Part shown: one piece after another, positions 46,606-56,606 of the stretch
How the letters are laid out: every line of letters begins with the position of its first letter
How positions within the stretch are numbered: the stretch's first letter is position 1
From: an uncultured bacterium
GTDB taxonomy: Bacteria; Verrucomicrobiota; Kiritimatiellia; PWTM01
Length of the DNA stretch: 64,000 nucleotides
NCBI GenBank assembly: GCA_938005705.1
Contig: CALLML010000003.1
Span: 1 to 64,000, forward strand
Reading direction: 5' to 3'
Made by a program: the position numbers and the translations under genes
Notes under the pieces: generated by a model
Database searches by the model: none
Seen by the model: the letters and a program-made list of their open reading frames with translations, nothing else
Told to the model about the DNA's origin: nothing

Positions 46606-47399
46606 TTCCCTTTCAACACTTCATTGAGCATCGTCTTCAATGCCGCCACGTCTTCCGGGTCCACCTGGCGCGACTCGATCACCCGCGGCGGCACGGACTC
46701 GCGGCGCGTTACGCGCGTCGTGACCAGCGCTGCCGGATCAGCCACGCCAAGTTCGGCGGGCGTTAACACCGGGATCGGAGTTTTTTTCATCTTCAGTTTC
46801 AACATCGCTTTCGCGGGGCGTGGCGAGCGCGGATCATCTTCCAGGAGGGCCACGCCGATGGAGATGACCGAAGGCAAGGGCGTCTGCACGGTTTCATAGC
46901 CCATTTCGATGGCCCGTTTGACCACCGCCTGACCGCCGGCGACGGCTTCGACGGCGTCCACCCATGCCACATGATCCCACGCGAGCTCGGCAGCAAGCAT
47001 CGCGCCGAGCATCGCATTTTCGCCATCCACTACCGAAGTGCCCGTCAGCACGAGGTCCGGCGCGTCGGTCTTTTTCACCGCGGCGGCGAGCAGCACCGAC
47101 AACGCACGGTCGTCGAGGACACTGGCATCGGCATCCACCTGCACCGCCGCATCCGCGCCGCGATAGAGACACTCGCGCAACACCTCCACGCCGCGTGGGG
47201 CGCCGACGGCGATGGCCGTTATTTTACCGCCCTGCTGATCCTTGATGCGCAGCGCGACCTCAAGAGCATTGAGGTCCTCCGGCTCGAAGCGGGTTTGAAG
47301 CGCGCCCGGTTTGATATGGCCGGCCTCGTCGAGGATCGAACCGATCAGGTCGCGCGTGTCCCAGACCTCGCGAACGATGACGACGCAGTTGCAGGACAT
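46602..47399 (-). CDS. etfB: Electron transfer flavoprotein beta subunit (EtfB/FixA)
   Basis: 265 residues. The start VVIVREVWDTRDLIG replaces the usual VKQVPDT form; DLNALEVALRIKDQQGGKIT matches NP-DxxA-E-A. DLVLTGTSVVDGENAMLGAM and the nucleotide-binding region follow. Partner of EtfA. Bifurcating ETFs bind a second FAD in this subunit, but the determining residues cannot be judged safely by eye. Confidence 0.92.
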   Translation of the reverse strand: MSCNCVVIVREVWDTRDLIGSILDEAGHIKPGALQTRFEPEDLNALEVALRIKDQQGGKITAIAVGAPRGVEVLRECLYRGADAAVQVDADASVLDDRALSVLLAAAVKKTDAPDLVLTGTSVVDGENAMLGAMLAAELAWDHVAWVDAVEAVAGGQAVVKRAIEMGYETVQTPLPSVISIGVALLEDDPRSPRPAKAMLKLKMKKTPIPVLTPAELGVADPAALVTTRVTRRESVPPRVIESRQVDPEDVAALKTMLNEVLKGK

Positions 47400-47491
47400 G
47401 ACTTGTTCCTTTCGAATCTCTTTGGCTGTGATAAAACTTTCTTATACTGGGCGCCGCCAGTCCATCGCCATTCGCCGCGGCGCCAACGCGA

Positions 47492-47797
47492 TCATCCAAA
47501 CCGGTATTTCACGCCCTTCCCGCCCTCGGGATACAGCCAACGGATGCCGTCAAACGGACAGGCCTTCCGACAAGTTCCGCACTCCAAACAGTTTTCGTGC
47601 GAGACGGTCACCTGGTTCGGGTGGTTCGGATCGGCCTTGTAAACCTCCGCAGGACAGATCACCAGGCAAACCTTCTCCTTGCACTGGGCGCAGATGGCCT
47701 GGTCCACGACGATGTGCGGATGAGCCGCATCCGGCTCATATTTGGTGCGGTACAGCTTGTCTGCCAGGCTCATTTTATCGGATATTCCGTCGCTCAT
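47492..47797 (-). CDS. fixX: FixX-like ferredoxin
   Basis: 101 residues. Two cysteine groups, CAQCKEKVCLVICPAEVYKA and CLECGTCRKACPFDGIRW, form the FixX-type iron-sulfur site that partners FixC-type dehydrogenases (as in ETF:quinone oxidoreductase, where the two are fused). Lies 27 bases downstream of fixC in the same operon. The extra Cys pair may allow only one [4Fe-4S] cluster, as in FixX. Confidence 0.9.
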   Translation of the reverse strand: MSDGISDKMSLADKLYRTKYEPDAAHPHIVVDQAICAQCKEKVCLVICPAEVYKADPNHPNQVTVSHENCLECGTCRKACPFDGIRWLYPEGGKGVKYRFG

Positions 47798-47824
47798 ACT
47801 CGATCTCTCCGCCGCCGTTGCGAG

Positions 47825-49153
47825 TCAGGCCAGATGCCGGGCCCGGATTATGTCACGGACAAACCGAAACTTGGGCAGACCTCGGAGGAACGACCGAATG
47901 GCCTGCCGCTGGTTTTCCTGCTTGGATGCTTCGGTAACCGTGAAGAAATCAATCAGCAGGCGATTGACTTTGCGAGGGTACAACGAGAGCAGGTTCGGAC
48001 AGTTTTCCAGCACTTCCGGCACGCGGCGAAAGCGCCGGAGGTCCTTCCAGGCCACTGTCTTGCGAATCCTCGTTTCATAGGCGGTGAGCGCATCGCGCGA
48101 AAAATTTCCCGCCCGCTTGGCCTCAATCGCGGTCTCGCCCGCGGCCCGTCCGGATTCCATCGCATGATTGGTGCCTTCCTTGTAAAGGGACATATTCACA
48201 AAACCGGCGGCATCCCCCGCGATGATCACGCCCGGACCCGTCAGTTCGCCGACGGCGTTGTAACCGCCTTCAGGAATCATGTGCGCGGAATACTCCAGCA
48301 ATTCGCCGCTCGCGATATAGGAACGGACAACAGGATGAGCCTTGAAACGTTCCATCACCTCATAAGGGCTGAGACGGGCTCGGGCGAGGGTCTCAATGCG
48401 GGCCGCGAAGCCCAGGTGAAGGGATTCACGCGCCGTGTAGAGGAAACCGCCGCCGATGATACCCTCGAAGGGAACGCCAAAGAAATCGAGCGCGGCCCCC
48501 TCATTCGATTCCAGATTGAATCGATCCTCAATACGGCCGCGGGGAAGGGCAATGATTTCCTTCACGCCGACGGCATAATCCTGTTTCACGCGGCCGGACC
48601 GCAGATTCAAATCCTTGCGCGCTTGTTCGGTCACCAGCGCGTTGGCACCGTCAGCAAGAATGACGATATCCGCAAAGAACTCTTCTCCACCTCGCACTCG
48701 CACCCCGACCACTCGCCGCTCATCGCCCCCGCCGTCGTAAACCAGCGATTCCGCCACGGTGCCTTCCAGAAGCGTAGCGCCAGCCCCTTCAACCTGCTGG
48801 GCGAACCAGCGATCGAATTGGGATCGGTGCACAATAAAAGTGTTGTTGAACGGGGGGCGTGTCCATTCCTCGGCCCCGAACGACAGTCGCATATGTTCTC
48901 CGACTCCGAGAAAAATCAATTCGCGACGGGCCACACATCGCTCAATCGGGGCCTTCTCGAAGAAATTTGGGATCATGCGGTTGAGCACGGTGCCATAGAG
49001 CAATCCGCCCACGTTCTTGGCCCCGGCATACTCCCCGCGCTCGATCACGATGGTCTCCAAACCGGCAGAAGCCATCGTATAGGCTGCGGACAGTCCCGCC
49101 GGACCCCCGCCGATCACCATGGCGTCCACTTTGACTTTTTCGTCGTTGATCAT
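47825..49153 (-). CDS. fixC: FixC-like ETF:quinone oxidoreductase flavoprotein
   Basis: 442 residues. FAD-binding VDAMVIGGGPAGLSAAYTMA at residues 9-28, YAGAKNVGGLLYG, VLADGANALVTEQ and the second FAD motif GPGVIIAGDAAGFVNMSLYK near 315. This is the geranylgeranyl-reductase/ETF-QO superfamily, FixC branch. First gene of the minus-strand fixC-fixX-etfB-etfA-acd operon. Known FixABCX complexes bifurcate NADH electrons to quinone and ferredoxin or flavodoxin; here the linked dehydrogenase suggests acyl-CoA oxidation or reduction coupled to quinone or NADH. Direction not decided by sequence. Confidence 0.9.
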   Translation of the reverse strand: MINDEKVKVDAMVIGGGPAGLSAAYTMASAGLETIVIERGEYAGAKNVGGLLYGTVLNRMIPNFFEKAPIERCVARRELIFLGVGEHMRLSFGAEEWTRPPFNNTFIVHRSQFDRWFAQQVEGAGATLLEGTVAESLVYDGGGDERRVVGVRVRGGEEFFADIVILADGANALVTEQARKDLNLRSGRVKQDYAVGVKEIIALPRGRIEDRFNLESNEGAALDFFGVPFEGIIGGGFLYTARESLHLGFAARIETLARARLSPYEVMERFKAHPVVRSYIASGELLEYSAHMIPEGGYNAVGELTGPGVIIAGDAAGFVNMSLYKEGTNHAMESGRAAGETAIEAKRAGNFSRDALTAYETRIRKTVAWKDLRRFRRVPEVLENCPNLLSLYPRKVNRLLIDFFTVTEASKQENQRQAIRSFLRGLPKFRFVRDIIRARHLA

Positions 49154-49434
49154 CAGGCGATTATCGTCCTACGGCCGCGCTCATGACTCGCGGCGCGCGG
49201 CAATAAAGCCCAAAACGGGTTTGCGAGTCAAGCCGTTCGCGAGGGATCGACATGCTCTACCCCCGGACGCAACATTGGCAAACCATACGTCGGCGAAGAA
49301 GGAGGATTGCCGTTGGAGGCAGGTCCTACAGGCTCCGATGCGTTCTTGAACGCATTCGCCTTCAGATACAACCAGCCACGGCAGGCGTGCCGAGTATTTG
49401 ACCGATTGCCGGCAAGCGCGTAAATTCAACTCGA

Positions 49435-49520
49435 GCTCACGGGGTGTCGGACGCTGTTTCGGCCGGCTGAGATCAGACCCGTGGAACCTGAACCGGATCA
49501 TGCCGGCGGAGGGATGGAGC
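49435..49520 (+). promoter_or_regulatory. TPP riboswitch (THI element)
   Basis: Conserved parts in order: ACGGGGTGTC, GGCTGAGATCAGACCCGTGG, AACCTGAACCGGATCATGCC and GGCGGAGGGA. A P1 helix GCTC/GAGC closes it at 49435-49438 and 49517-49520. Twelve bases downstream is a T-run terminator, so it should act by transcription attenuation when thiamine pyrophosphate is bound, controlling thi4-thiE. Confidence 0.93.
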
Positions 49521-49531
49521 GGCGTACAGCG

Positions 49532-49561
49532 GGCGAAGTCACCTCCGGACTTCGCCTTTTT
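49532..49561 (+). terminator. Rho-independent terminator of the TPP riboswitch
   Basis: GGCGAAGTC-N7-GACTTCGCC followed by TTTTT (49557-49561). It lies between the riboswitch and the thi4 ATG (49576), so it is the expression platform. Confidence 0.85.
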
Positions 49562-49575
49562 GGTCGAGAAGCAAG

Positions 49576-50349
49576 ATGAAGGAAGAGACGATCAGTCGGA
49601 TTATCGTCGAACGCTACGGAATCAAGCTGCAGAAAAATTTGGAGACGGATGTGGTAATTGTCGGCGCCGGACCCTCCGGGCTCGTGGCCGCGCATGACCT
49701 CGCCCGGCGAGGGCGGCGCGTGGTGATCGTGGAACGTAAGCTGGCGCCCGGGGGCGGCATTTGGGGCGGCGGCATGTTATTCAACGAAATCGTCGTGCAG
49801 GAGGAGGCGTTGGACGTGTTGAAGGATTTTGACGTGCGCGCGGATCGGACGGAGGAGGGCCTCTACGCCTGCGATGCCGTTGAGCTGGCGGCGGCGCTGA
49901 TTCTGGGCGCGGTGCAGGCGGGCGCATGCCTCCTGAACGGGGTGAGCTGTGAGGATGTGGTCATGCGCGATAATCGCGTGTGTGGAGTCGTGATTCAATG
50001 GACTCCCGTTGAATTGGCGAAAATGCATGTGGACCCGCTGGTCATTCGCTCGCGCGCCGTGCTCGACGGTACGGGCCATCCGTGCGAGGTTGTGTCCATC
50101 GTAGCGCACAAGGCTGGGGTTCGGCTGGATACGCCAACCGGCGGCGTCGTGGGGGAGCGGCCTATGTGGGCCGAGCGCGGGGAACAAAGCACCGTGGAAC
50201 ACACGCGCGCATATTATCCTGGCCTCTATGCTTCCGGCATGGCGGCGAATAACGTCATGGGCGGTTTCCGCATGGGGCCGATCTTCGGCGGCATGCTGCG
50301 CAGCGGTCGCAGGGTGGCGGAGATGATCGACCATGACCTCGCTGGCTGA
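49576..50349 (+). CDS. thi4: Thiazole synthase Thi4, sulfide-dependent (His) type
   Basis: Makes the ADP-thiazole precursor of thiamine from NAD+ and glycine. 257 residues. FAD/NAD-like [20 protein letters not shown] (about 26-45), [12 protein letters not shown] and [13 protein letters not shown]. At the position of the sacrificial Cys of yeast Thi4 this protein has His151 (AKMHVDP), as in the methanogen enzymes that use free sulfide and an iron cofactor catalytically. Preceded by a TPP riboswitch; overlaps thiE by 17 bases. Confidence 0.9.
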   Translation: MKEETISRIIVERYGIKLQKNLETDVVIVGAGPSGLVAAHDLARRGRRVVIVERKLAPGGGIWGGGMLFNEIVVQEEALDVLKDFDVRADRTEEGLYACDAVELAAALILGAVQAGACLLNGVSCEDVVMRDNRVCGVVIQWTPVELAKMHVDPLVIRSRAVLDGTGHPCEVVSIVAHKAGVRLDTPTGGVVGERPMWAERGEQSTVEHTRAYYPGLYASGMAANNVMGGFRMGPIFGGMLRSGRRVAEMIDHDLAG

Positions 50350-50965
50350 ACCGTTCGGCCTCTACCTGGTGCTGACACGGCCGCGCGTCGGCTATGAAGG
50401 GTGCGCGGAGGCCGCCGTGGAGGAGGGTGTGGGCGTTGTGCAATTGCGGATGAAGGGGGAGCCTCGCGATGCCGTTGCGGAAATGGCGCGGCGCCTTCGC
50501 GCGCTGACGCGTGGTACGCAAACGCGCCTGATCATCAATGACGACGTGGAAGTCGCAGTCGAGTGCGGCGCGGACGGTGTGCATGTGGGACAGAAGGATA
50601 CCCCGGCGAATGAGGCGCGCCGCCGTCTGCCTCCTGGCATGTGGGTCGGGCTTTCAACCCACAATGCCGAACAAGTGGCGGAAGCGGAGGTGTTGGCGCC
50701 GGATTATATCGGCATCGGACCCGTTTTTCCGACGCCGACAAAATCCCCCCCCGACCCGGCGGTGGGTACGGACGGATTGCGGGAGTTATTGCGTCGGACG
50801 AGCCGCCCTGCCGTGGCGATCGGCGGCATCAACGAAACCAATCTACGCGAAGTCCTCACCGCGGGCGCGTGCAATTTCGCCGTCGTTCGAGCCGTTTGCG
50901 ATGCGCCGCGGCCGCGGGAGGCGTTAAGGCGTCTGATGGACATCTGGAAGCAGTGGGGGACATAA
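50333..50965 (+). CDS. thiE: Thiamine-phosphate synthase
   Basis: Joins HMP-PP and thiazole phosphate to thiamine phosphate. 210 residues, TIM barrel: [33 protein letters not shown] plus [37 protein letters not shown] and AIGGINETN. Second gene of the riboswitch operon. The following 279 bases (50966-51244) have an open frame starting at 50968 that runs into ilvD antisense, with no recognisable content. Confidence 0.94.
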   Translation: MTSLAEPFGLYLVLTRPRVGYEGCAEAAVEEGVGVVQLRMKGEPRDAVAEMARRLRALTRGTQTRLIINDDVEVAVECGADGVHVGQKDTPANEARRRLPPGMWVGLSTHNAEQVAEAEVLAPDYIGIGPVFPTPTKSPPDPAVGTDGLRELLRRTSRPAVAIGGINETNLREVLTAGACNFAVVRAVCDAPRPREALRRLMDIWKQWGT

Positions 50966-51244
50966 ATATGGTCCTGCGAGGTCATCGTCCGAAATTCATG
51001 GTTTCAAAATTGTGCAGGAGCAGACTTGTATTTTTCCCGTATCCTCACGGCACTCCCGATCGTCTGAGCCCCTGGGGTCTGACCGATATCGAGTTGCGCG
51101 GGCATGATCTACTTCTCTGTCAGAACGGTCTCCCATATTTTGGAAGGCATTGGGTGACTCCCCGAGACGGAAACGTTGTCGGACGGCGCTATGAATGCGA
51201 AAAGAAATTAGCCTCTGAACGCCGTTCCGAATTATGTCATTTCT

Positions 51245-52918
51245 TTATTTCAACACCGCGCCGGTGTTGGCGCTGGTGGCCGTGCGCGCATAGCGGGCCA
51301 ACCACCCGCTGGTGAAACGCGGGGCCGGAGGTTGCCACGCGGACCGACGCCGCGCCCATTCCTCCTCGGTTAGCCGCGCGTCAAGCCGACGCGCCGGAAT
51401 GTCGAGCTCGATGATATCGCCATCCCGCAGCAAACCGATGGGGCCGCCCTCCGCCGCCTCGGGTGAAACGTGTCCCACACAAGCACCGCGCGTGCCTCCG
51501 CTGAAACGGCCGTCGGTAATGAGCGCCACCTTGCCGCCCAGTCCCTGCCCCATGATGTAGCTCGTGGGCGCCAGCATCTCCTGCATGCCCGGTCCGCCTT
51601 TGGGGCCTTCATATCGAATCACGACTACATCTCCGGGCTTCACACGCCCTTTCAAAATCCCTTCGCAGGCGTCCTCCTGCGATTCGAAGATCACCGCCGG
51701 CCCCGTATGCCGCAGCATGGCCGGGTCCACGCCCGCCGTTTTCACCACCGCACCATCGGGCGCGAGGTTCCCGCGCAAGATGAACAGCCCCCCCTCCGGA
51801 CTGTAGGCGTTCTCGATAGGACGGATGCACGCCGGATCGCCAATCTGGGCCCGGCGAATCTGCTCGCCGAGCGTACCCCCCGAAACGGTCTTCGCGCTCA
51901 GGTCCAGCAAGCCCTCGATACGCGAAATCTCCTTCAAAATCGCCGAGACGCCGCCGGCGCGATCCACGTCCTCCACATGGTAGAGAGACGATGGCGAGAC
52001 CTTGCAGATGTTCGGGCATCGCCGGGAGAGCTCGTTGATGCGGTCGAGATCGTACGGCACGCCTGCCTCCTGCGCGATAGCCAGCGTATGCAATACCGTG
52101 TTGGTGCTGCCGCCCATCGCCATGTCGAGAACAAAGGCATTGTCAATAGCCTGACGTGTGACGATGTCCCGCGGCAGAGGTCCGCCCTCGATCGCCATTC
52201 GCACGATGCGGCGAGCCGCCATTTGCCAGAGCTTCTTGCGGCGGGGATCCACCGCCGGAATGGTGCCGTTGCCGGGCAGGGCCAGTCCGATGGCCTCGCA
52301 GAGACAGTTCATGGAGTTGGCAGTAAACATGCCCGAGCATGAACCGGGGCCCGGACAGGCGGCGCATTCGAGGGCGCGAAGTCCCTCGTCATCCAGCCGG
52401 CCCGCCTGGTGGGCCCCGACCCCTTCGAAAACGCTGATCAAATCGGCCACACGTCCATCGGGCAGATGTCCGGCCAGCATGGGCCCGCCGCTGGCGAAAA
52501 TCGTCGGGATATTCACCCGCAAGGCGCCCATGATCATGCCCGGCACGATTTTGTCGCAATTCGGCAGGCAGATCACGGCATCGAAGGCGTGAGCGCGCAA
52601 CATCGTCTCGACCGTATCGGCGATCAACTCGCGGCTTGGCAGCGAAAACTTCATTCCGGTGTGGCCCATCGCAATGCCGTCGCAGATGCCCATCGTGTTG
52701 AACTCGAAAGGTGTGCCGCCGGCGCGGCGGATGGCTCGCTTGACGAGGTCGGCGGCTTTCCGCAAGTGCACGTGGCCGGGGATGATGTCCGTATAGGCGT
52801 TGCACACAGCAATAAACGGCTTGCGGATATCGTCATCCGTCAGCCCCGTCGCACGGAGCAGACTGCGATGAGGGGCGCGCTCCGGGCCTTCCTTCACAAT
52901 GCGGCTGTTCATATCCAC
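51245..52918 (-). CDS. ilvD: Dihydroxy-acid dehydratase
   Basis: Third-step enzyme of branched-chain amino-acid synthesis with an iron-sulfur cluster. 557 residues. [20 protein letters not shown] and the [18 protein letters not shown] block carry cluster cysteines; [20 protein letters not shown] near the C-terminus is the family signature. MDMNSR offers 52918 or 52912 as start. It follows hydA by 101 bases on the same strand and may be read from the hydrogenase operon or its own promoter. Confidence 0.96.
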   Translation of the reverse strand: MDMNSRIVKEGPERAPHRSLLRATGLTDDDIRKPFIAVCNAYTDIIPGHVHLRKAADLVKRAIRRAGGTPFEFNTMGICDGIAMGHTGMKFSLPSRELIADTVETMLRAHAFDAVICLPNCDKIVPGMIMGALRVNIPTIFASGGPMLAGHLPDGRVADLISVFEGVGAHQAGRLDDEGLRALECAACPGPGSCSGMFTANSMNCLCEAIGLALPGNGTIPAVDPRRKKLWQMAARRIVRMAIEGGPLPRDIVTRQAIDNAFVLDMAMGGSTNTVLHTLAIAQEAGVPYDLDRINELSRRCPNICKVSPSSLYHVEDVDRAGGVSAILKEISRIEGLLDLSAKTVSGGTLGEQIRRAQIGDPACIRPIENAYSPEGGLFILRGNLAPDGAVVKTAGVDPAMLRHTGPAVIFESQEDACEGILKGRVKPGDVVVIRYEGPKGGPGMQEMLAPTSYIMGQGLGGKVALITDGRFSGGTRGACVGHVSPEAAEGGPIGLLRDGDIIELDIPARRLDARLTEEEWARRRSAWQPPAPRFTSGWLARYARTATSANTGAVLK

Positions 52919-53019
52919 GATTCTCCCGTTTTAACTTCGGCCGACACTTCACGATCAATCATTCAAACACGATTGAATGAAGCCCGCACGTAAAAAGAGA
53001 AGGGAATGGGGCCGAAACG

Positions 53020-54780
53020 TCACGCGATCCGATATTTGGGCCGCGGTTGATAGCTTGTGTGGAGCAATTCGTGGGCCTTATGACTGAGCGGCGCGCCGAG
53101 GAATTCTGCGTAAAGCTTCTGAATATACGGATTCTGGTGCGAACAACGTTTCGCGCTCGTCGCATCATCCTGATAGATGCCGGCCGCGCGCTTGCGCCGC
53201 ACTTCGTCGTCCGCCCCGTAGGGCTGACCGCCACCGCCGACGCACCCGCCGCGACACGCCATGACCTCGATGAAGTGGTACGGCAACTCGGTTCCCTTCT
53301 TTCGCGCCTCACGGACGCGGTTAAGCACGGTCTCGATGTTGCTCATCCAGTGGGCGGCCGCCACACGTATTTCATGTCCTCCAAACCGGACCGTTGCCTC
53401 TTTGACGCCCTGAAGGCCGCGGATTTCGGTGAAGTTCACGTCCTCCAGCTCCCTCTTCGTCACCAGATAATGCGCTGTTCGCAGGGCCGCCTCCATCACA
53501 CCGCCGGTGGCACCGAAGAGCACGCCGGCCCCGGTGTACTGGCCCAGCAGCGAATCGCATTCCTCATCCGGCAGATTGGCGAAGTCGATGCCGGAGGCTT
53601 TGATCATGCGCGCAAGCTCGCGCGTGGTGATCGAAACATCAATATCCTGGAGCCCGCTGGAGAACATTTCCTTCGAGCGGCTGATCTCGAATTTCTTCGC
53701 CGTGCAGGGCATGACCGACACCATGAAGATTTTTTCCGGGGGAATGCCCATCACCTTGGCGTAGTATGTCTTGGCCATCGCGCCGACCATCAGGTGCGGC
53801 GATTTGGCGGTCGAAAAACTGCTGATGAAATCGGGTGCGAATTTCTCCATATAGTCCACCCACGCCGGACAGCAGCTCGTGATCAGCGGGAGTGTTCCCT
53901 TGCCGTGTACGAACCGTTCCACAAATTCGGTGCCTTCTTCCATGATGGTTAGATCAGCGCCGAAATTGGTGTCGAAAACGGCCTCGAATCCGAGTCGCCT
54001 CAGCGCCGCGTAGGTTTTGCCGGTGAGGAGGGTGCCGGGCTCAAAGCCGAACGCTTCGCCGATGGCCACACGTACGGCCGGCGCAATTTGCACCACGCAG
54101 TGCTTTTCCGGATCCTGAAGCGCCGCCCAGACTTCGGGCGCATGGGTGCGCTCGTAGATCGCGCCGACGGGGCAATGCGCGCTGCACTGGCCGCATTTGA
54201 TGCAGGGACTATCGTTCAGGAGGACATCCGCCGCCGGCGCGATGCGGGTCTGATCGCCGCGTCCGAGAAACTCGAGTGCCCACACATTCTGCATCTGCTG
54301 GCAGACGATCGCGCAGCGTCCGCACTTGACGCACTTTTCGGGGTTAAGCACCAGCGAAGGCGTGGAGGTGTCGGGCGGAATCTCCGCCACCCGTTTTTCG
54401 AACCGCACCTCCCGTATACCGAAATCCGCGGCAAGTTTCTGCAACTCACAATTGCCGTTGCGCGGGCACTGCAGGCAGTCGTTCGGATGCGTGGAAAGAA
54501 TCAGCTCCAGCACGGACTTTCGGACCTGATAGATTTCCGGATCGTGGGTCGTGATCTTCATGCCAGGGCCCACGGGCGTGGCGCAAGCGCGCAGCATCTT
54601 GGGCGAACCCTCCACCTTGACCACACACACCCCGCAGGCGGCCCACGCCGGCAAGTCAGGGTGATAGCATAGCCGCGGGATTTTCACCTGCACTTGTTGG
54701 GCGGCCTTCAGGATGGTCGTGCCCGGCGCGACATCGAGATCAATACCGTTGATTTGAACGCGAATCTTTTCGTTGGCCAT
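53020..54780 (-). CDS. hydA: [FeFe]-hydrogenase catalytic subunit HydA
   Basis: 586 residues. N-terminal [2Fe-2S] ferredoxin (Cys38, 49, 52, 66), a His-Cys3 [4Fe-4S] site (H98, C102, C105, C111) and two [4Fe-4S] motifs (C150-C160, C193-C203) lead to the H-cluster domain: TSCCPAW (301-307), MPCTAKKFE (358-366) and EVMACRGGCVGGGGQP (505-520), all cysteines present. This is the layout of the bifurcating trimeric hydrogenases, which form or use H2 with NADH and ferredoxin together with HydB and HydC. Cytoplasmic. Maturases HydEFG are not in the window. 30 bases downstream of hydB. Confidence 0.96.
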   Translation of the reverse strand: MANEKIRVQINGIDLDVAPGTTILKAAQQVQVKIPRLCYHPDLPAWAACGVCVVKVEGSPKMLRACATPVGPGMKITTHDPEIYQVRKSVLELILSTHPNDCLQCPRNGNCELQKLAADFGIREVRFEKRVAEIPPDTSTPSLVLNPEKCVKCGRCAIVCQQMQNVWALEFLGRGDQTRIAPAADVLLNDSPCIKCGQCSAHCPVGAIYERTHAPEVWAALQDPEKHCVVQIAPAVRVAIGEAFGFEPGTLLTGKTYAALRRLGFEAVFDTNFGADLTIMEEGTEFVERFVHGKGTLPLITSCCPAWVDYMEKFAPDFISSFSTAKSPHLMVGAMAKTYYAKVMGIPPEKIFMVSVMPCTAKKFEISRSKEMFSSGLQDIDVSITTRELARMIKASGIDFANLPDEECDSLLGQYTGAGVLFGATGGVMEAALRTAHYLVTKRELEDVNFTEIRGLQGVKEATVRFGGHEIRVAAAHWMSNIETVLNRVREARKKGTELPYHFIEVMACRGGCVGGGGQPYGADDEVRRKRAAGIYQDDATSAKRCSHQNPYIQKLYAEFLGAPLSHKAHELLHTSYQPRPKYRIA

Positions 54781-54810
54781 AGAAAAATTTCCTTTTTTGT
54801 GCGCAAATGT

Positions 54811-56598
54811 TCAGCCCCGGCTCACCGCCTCAAACTTGCAGACCCGGTAACATTCGCCGCACTTGATGCAACGGGCGGCATCAATCACATGGATCTTGCG
54901 TCGCTCGCCGGATATACAATTGACCGGGCAATGTCGCGCGCAAAGCGTGCAGCCAATACATTTTTCAGGCAAAATATAGTACGTCACCAGGTCGAGGCAC
55001 TTGCTGGCAGGGCATTTCTTGTCTCGAATATGGGCTATATATTCCTCCGGAAAATGCCGAAGGGCGGAGAGCACCGGATTCGGCGCCGTCTGACCCAGGC
55101 CACAGAGCGATGCCTTCTGCAACGCGTGGCCGATGATTCGCAGCTGATCGACGTCCTCATCCGTTCCCTGCCCTTTCGTGATCTTCGTCAACAGATTGAA
55201 CATCGAACGTCCGCCGACACGGCACGGCGCGCATTTGCCGCACGATTCATCCACAGTGAATTCAAGATAGAACTTGTTGACGTCCACAATGCAGTCATCC
55301 TCATCCATGACAATAAGGCCGCCGGACCCCATGATCGAGCCGAGGGCGCCGAGTGACTCATAATCAATCGGCGTATCGAGGTACGCGGCGGGGATGAGAC
55401 CGCCTGAGGGGCCGCCGGTTTGTGCCGCCTTGAATTTTTTGCCGCCTTTGATGCCGCCGCCGATGTCGAAGATGATCTCGCGCAGCGTCGTGCCCATGGG
55501 CACCTCGATCAGGCCAGAGTTGACAACTTTGCCGGTGAGCGCGAAGACCTTCGTACCCTTCGAGGTGGCCGTACCAATCGAGCCGAACCATTTTCCACCG
55601 CGAAGCATGATCACGGGAATATTGGCCAGCGTTTCGACGTTGTTGATGACCGTCGGTTTCCCCCACAATCCGCGCACGGCAGGGAACGGCGGACGGGGAA
55701 TCGGCATGCCGCGCTTACCTTCAATAGAGGCGATCAGCGCGGTTTCTTCGCCGCAGACGAAGGCACCGGCGCCCAGACGCAGCTCGATGTCGAAATCGAA
55801 ACCGCTGCCGAGGATGTCGCGGCCCAGAAGACCATATTCGCGGGCCTGTGTGATCGCAATTTCAAGCCGTTTGATGGCCAGCGGGTATTCGGCGCGGATA
55901 TAGATATAACCCTGACGAGCGCCGACCGTACGGCCGGCGATCGCCATCGCCTCCAAAACGGAGTGTGGATCGCCCTCAAGGGTGCTGCGATCCATGTAGG
56001 CGCCAGGGTCGCCCTCATCGGCGTTGCAGATGATGTATTTCTCGTCGCTAGGGACTTCTTTTGTGAAAACCCACTTGCGCCAGGTCGGGAAACCGGCGCC
56101 GCCGCGCCCCCGAAGCCCGGATTCACGCAATTCGGCGATGACGTCCTGTGGCTTCATCTCAAAGAGGACCTTTTCCAGCGCAGCATATCCATCCCGCGCA
56201 ATGTAATCGTCAATGCTCTCCGGGTCGATGTAGCCGCAATTGCGCAAAACGATTCGAAATTGCTTGTGATAGAACGCGCTTCCTTCCAGACGGGTAAGCC
56301 GCCGGCTTTCCTCTTGATCATATCGCAGGCGGGTGACCGGACGACCTCGGAGCACGTGTTCGAAAACAATTTCCGCCGCGTCGTCGGGCTTCACATTCAC
56401 GTAGAGGGTCTCATCCGGCAGGATTTTGACCACGGGGCCCTTTCGGCAGAAACCGAAGCATCCGGTTCGCACCACCTGGGTATCCTGGTCCGCGCCGCGA
56501 TCACGGATTTCTCGGCGAAAAGCATCACAAAGGTTTGTTCCCAAATCGGATCCGCATCCTTCGCCGCCGCAAACAAGAACAAATTTCTTAAAGGCCAT
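54811..56598 (-). CDS. hydB: NADH-binding hydrogenase subunit HydB (NuoF-like)
   Basis: 595 residues. N-terminal thioredoxin-like [2Fe-2S] domain (LVCGGEGCGS, VRTGCFGFCRKGP), then the NuoF core: GLRGRGGAGFPTWRKW (FMN), NADEGDPGAYMDRSTLEGDP (NADH), SCGKCAPCRVGG ([4Fe-4S]), and a C-terminal pair CIGCTLCARHCP and CIKCGECYRVCKF. This longer layout matches HydB of Thermotoga-type bifurcating hydrogenase rather than complex I. ATG 56598 has GAGG seven bases before; an ATG at 56640 would add 14 basic residues. Confidence 0.95.
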   Translation of the reverse strand: MAFKKFVLVCGGEGCGSDLGTNLCDAFRREIRDRGADQDTQVVRTGCFGFCRKGPVVKILPDETLYVNVKPDDAAEIVFEHVLRGRPVTRLRYDQEESRRLTRLEGSAFYHKQFRIVLRNCGYIDPESIDDYIARDGYAALEKVLFEMKPQDVIAELRESGLRGRGGAGFPTWRKWVFTKEVPSDEKYIICNADEGDPGAYMDRSTLEGDPHSVLEAMAIAGRTVGARQGYIYIRAEYPLAIKRLEIAITQAREYGLLGRDILGSGFDFDIELRLGAGAFVCGEETALIASIEGKRGMPIPRPPFPAVRGLWGKPTVINNVETLANIPVIMLRGGKWFGSIGTATSKGTKVFALTGKVVNSGLIEVPMGTTLREIIFDIGGGIKGGKKFKAAQTGGPSGGLIPAAYLDTPIDYESLGALGSIMGSGGLIVMDEDDCIVDVNKFYLEFTVDESCGKCAPCRVGGRSMFNLLTKITKGQGTDEDVDQLRIIGHALQKASLCGLGQTAPNPVLSALRHFPEEYIAHIRDKKCPASKCLDLVTYYILPEKCIGCTLCARHCPVNCISGERRKIHVIDAARCIKCGECYRVCKFEAVSRG

Positions 56599-56606
56599 AT
56601 CACGCC

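Noticed and set aside
50968-51315. Open frame downstream of thiE running antisense into ilvD.
   Set aside because: The last third lies on ilvD antisense and there is no recognisable domain or ribosome site.
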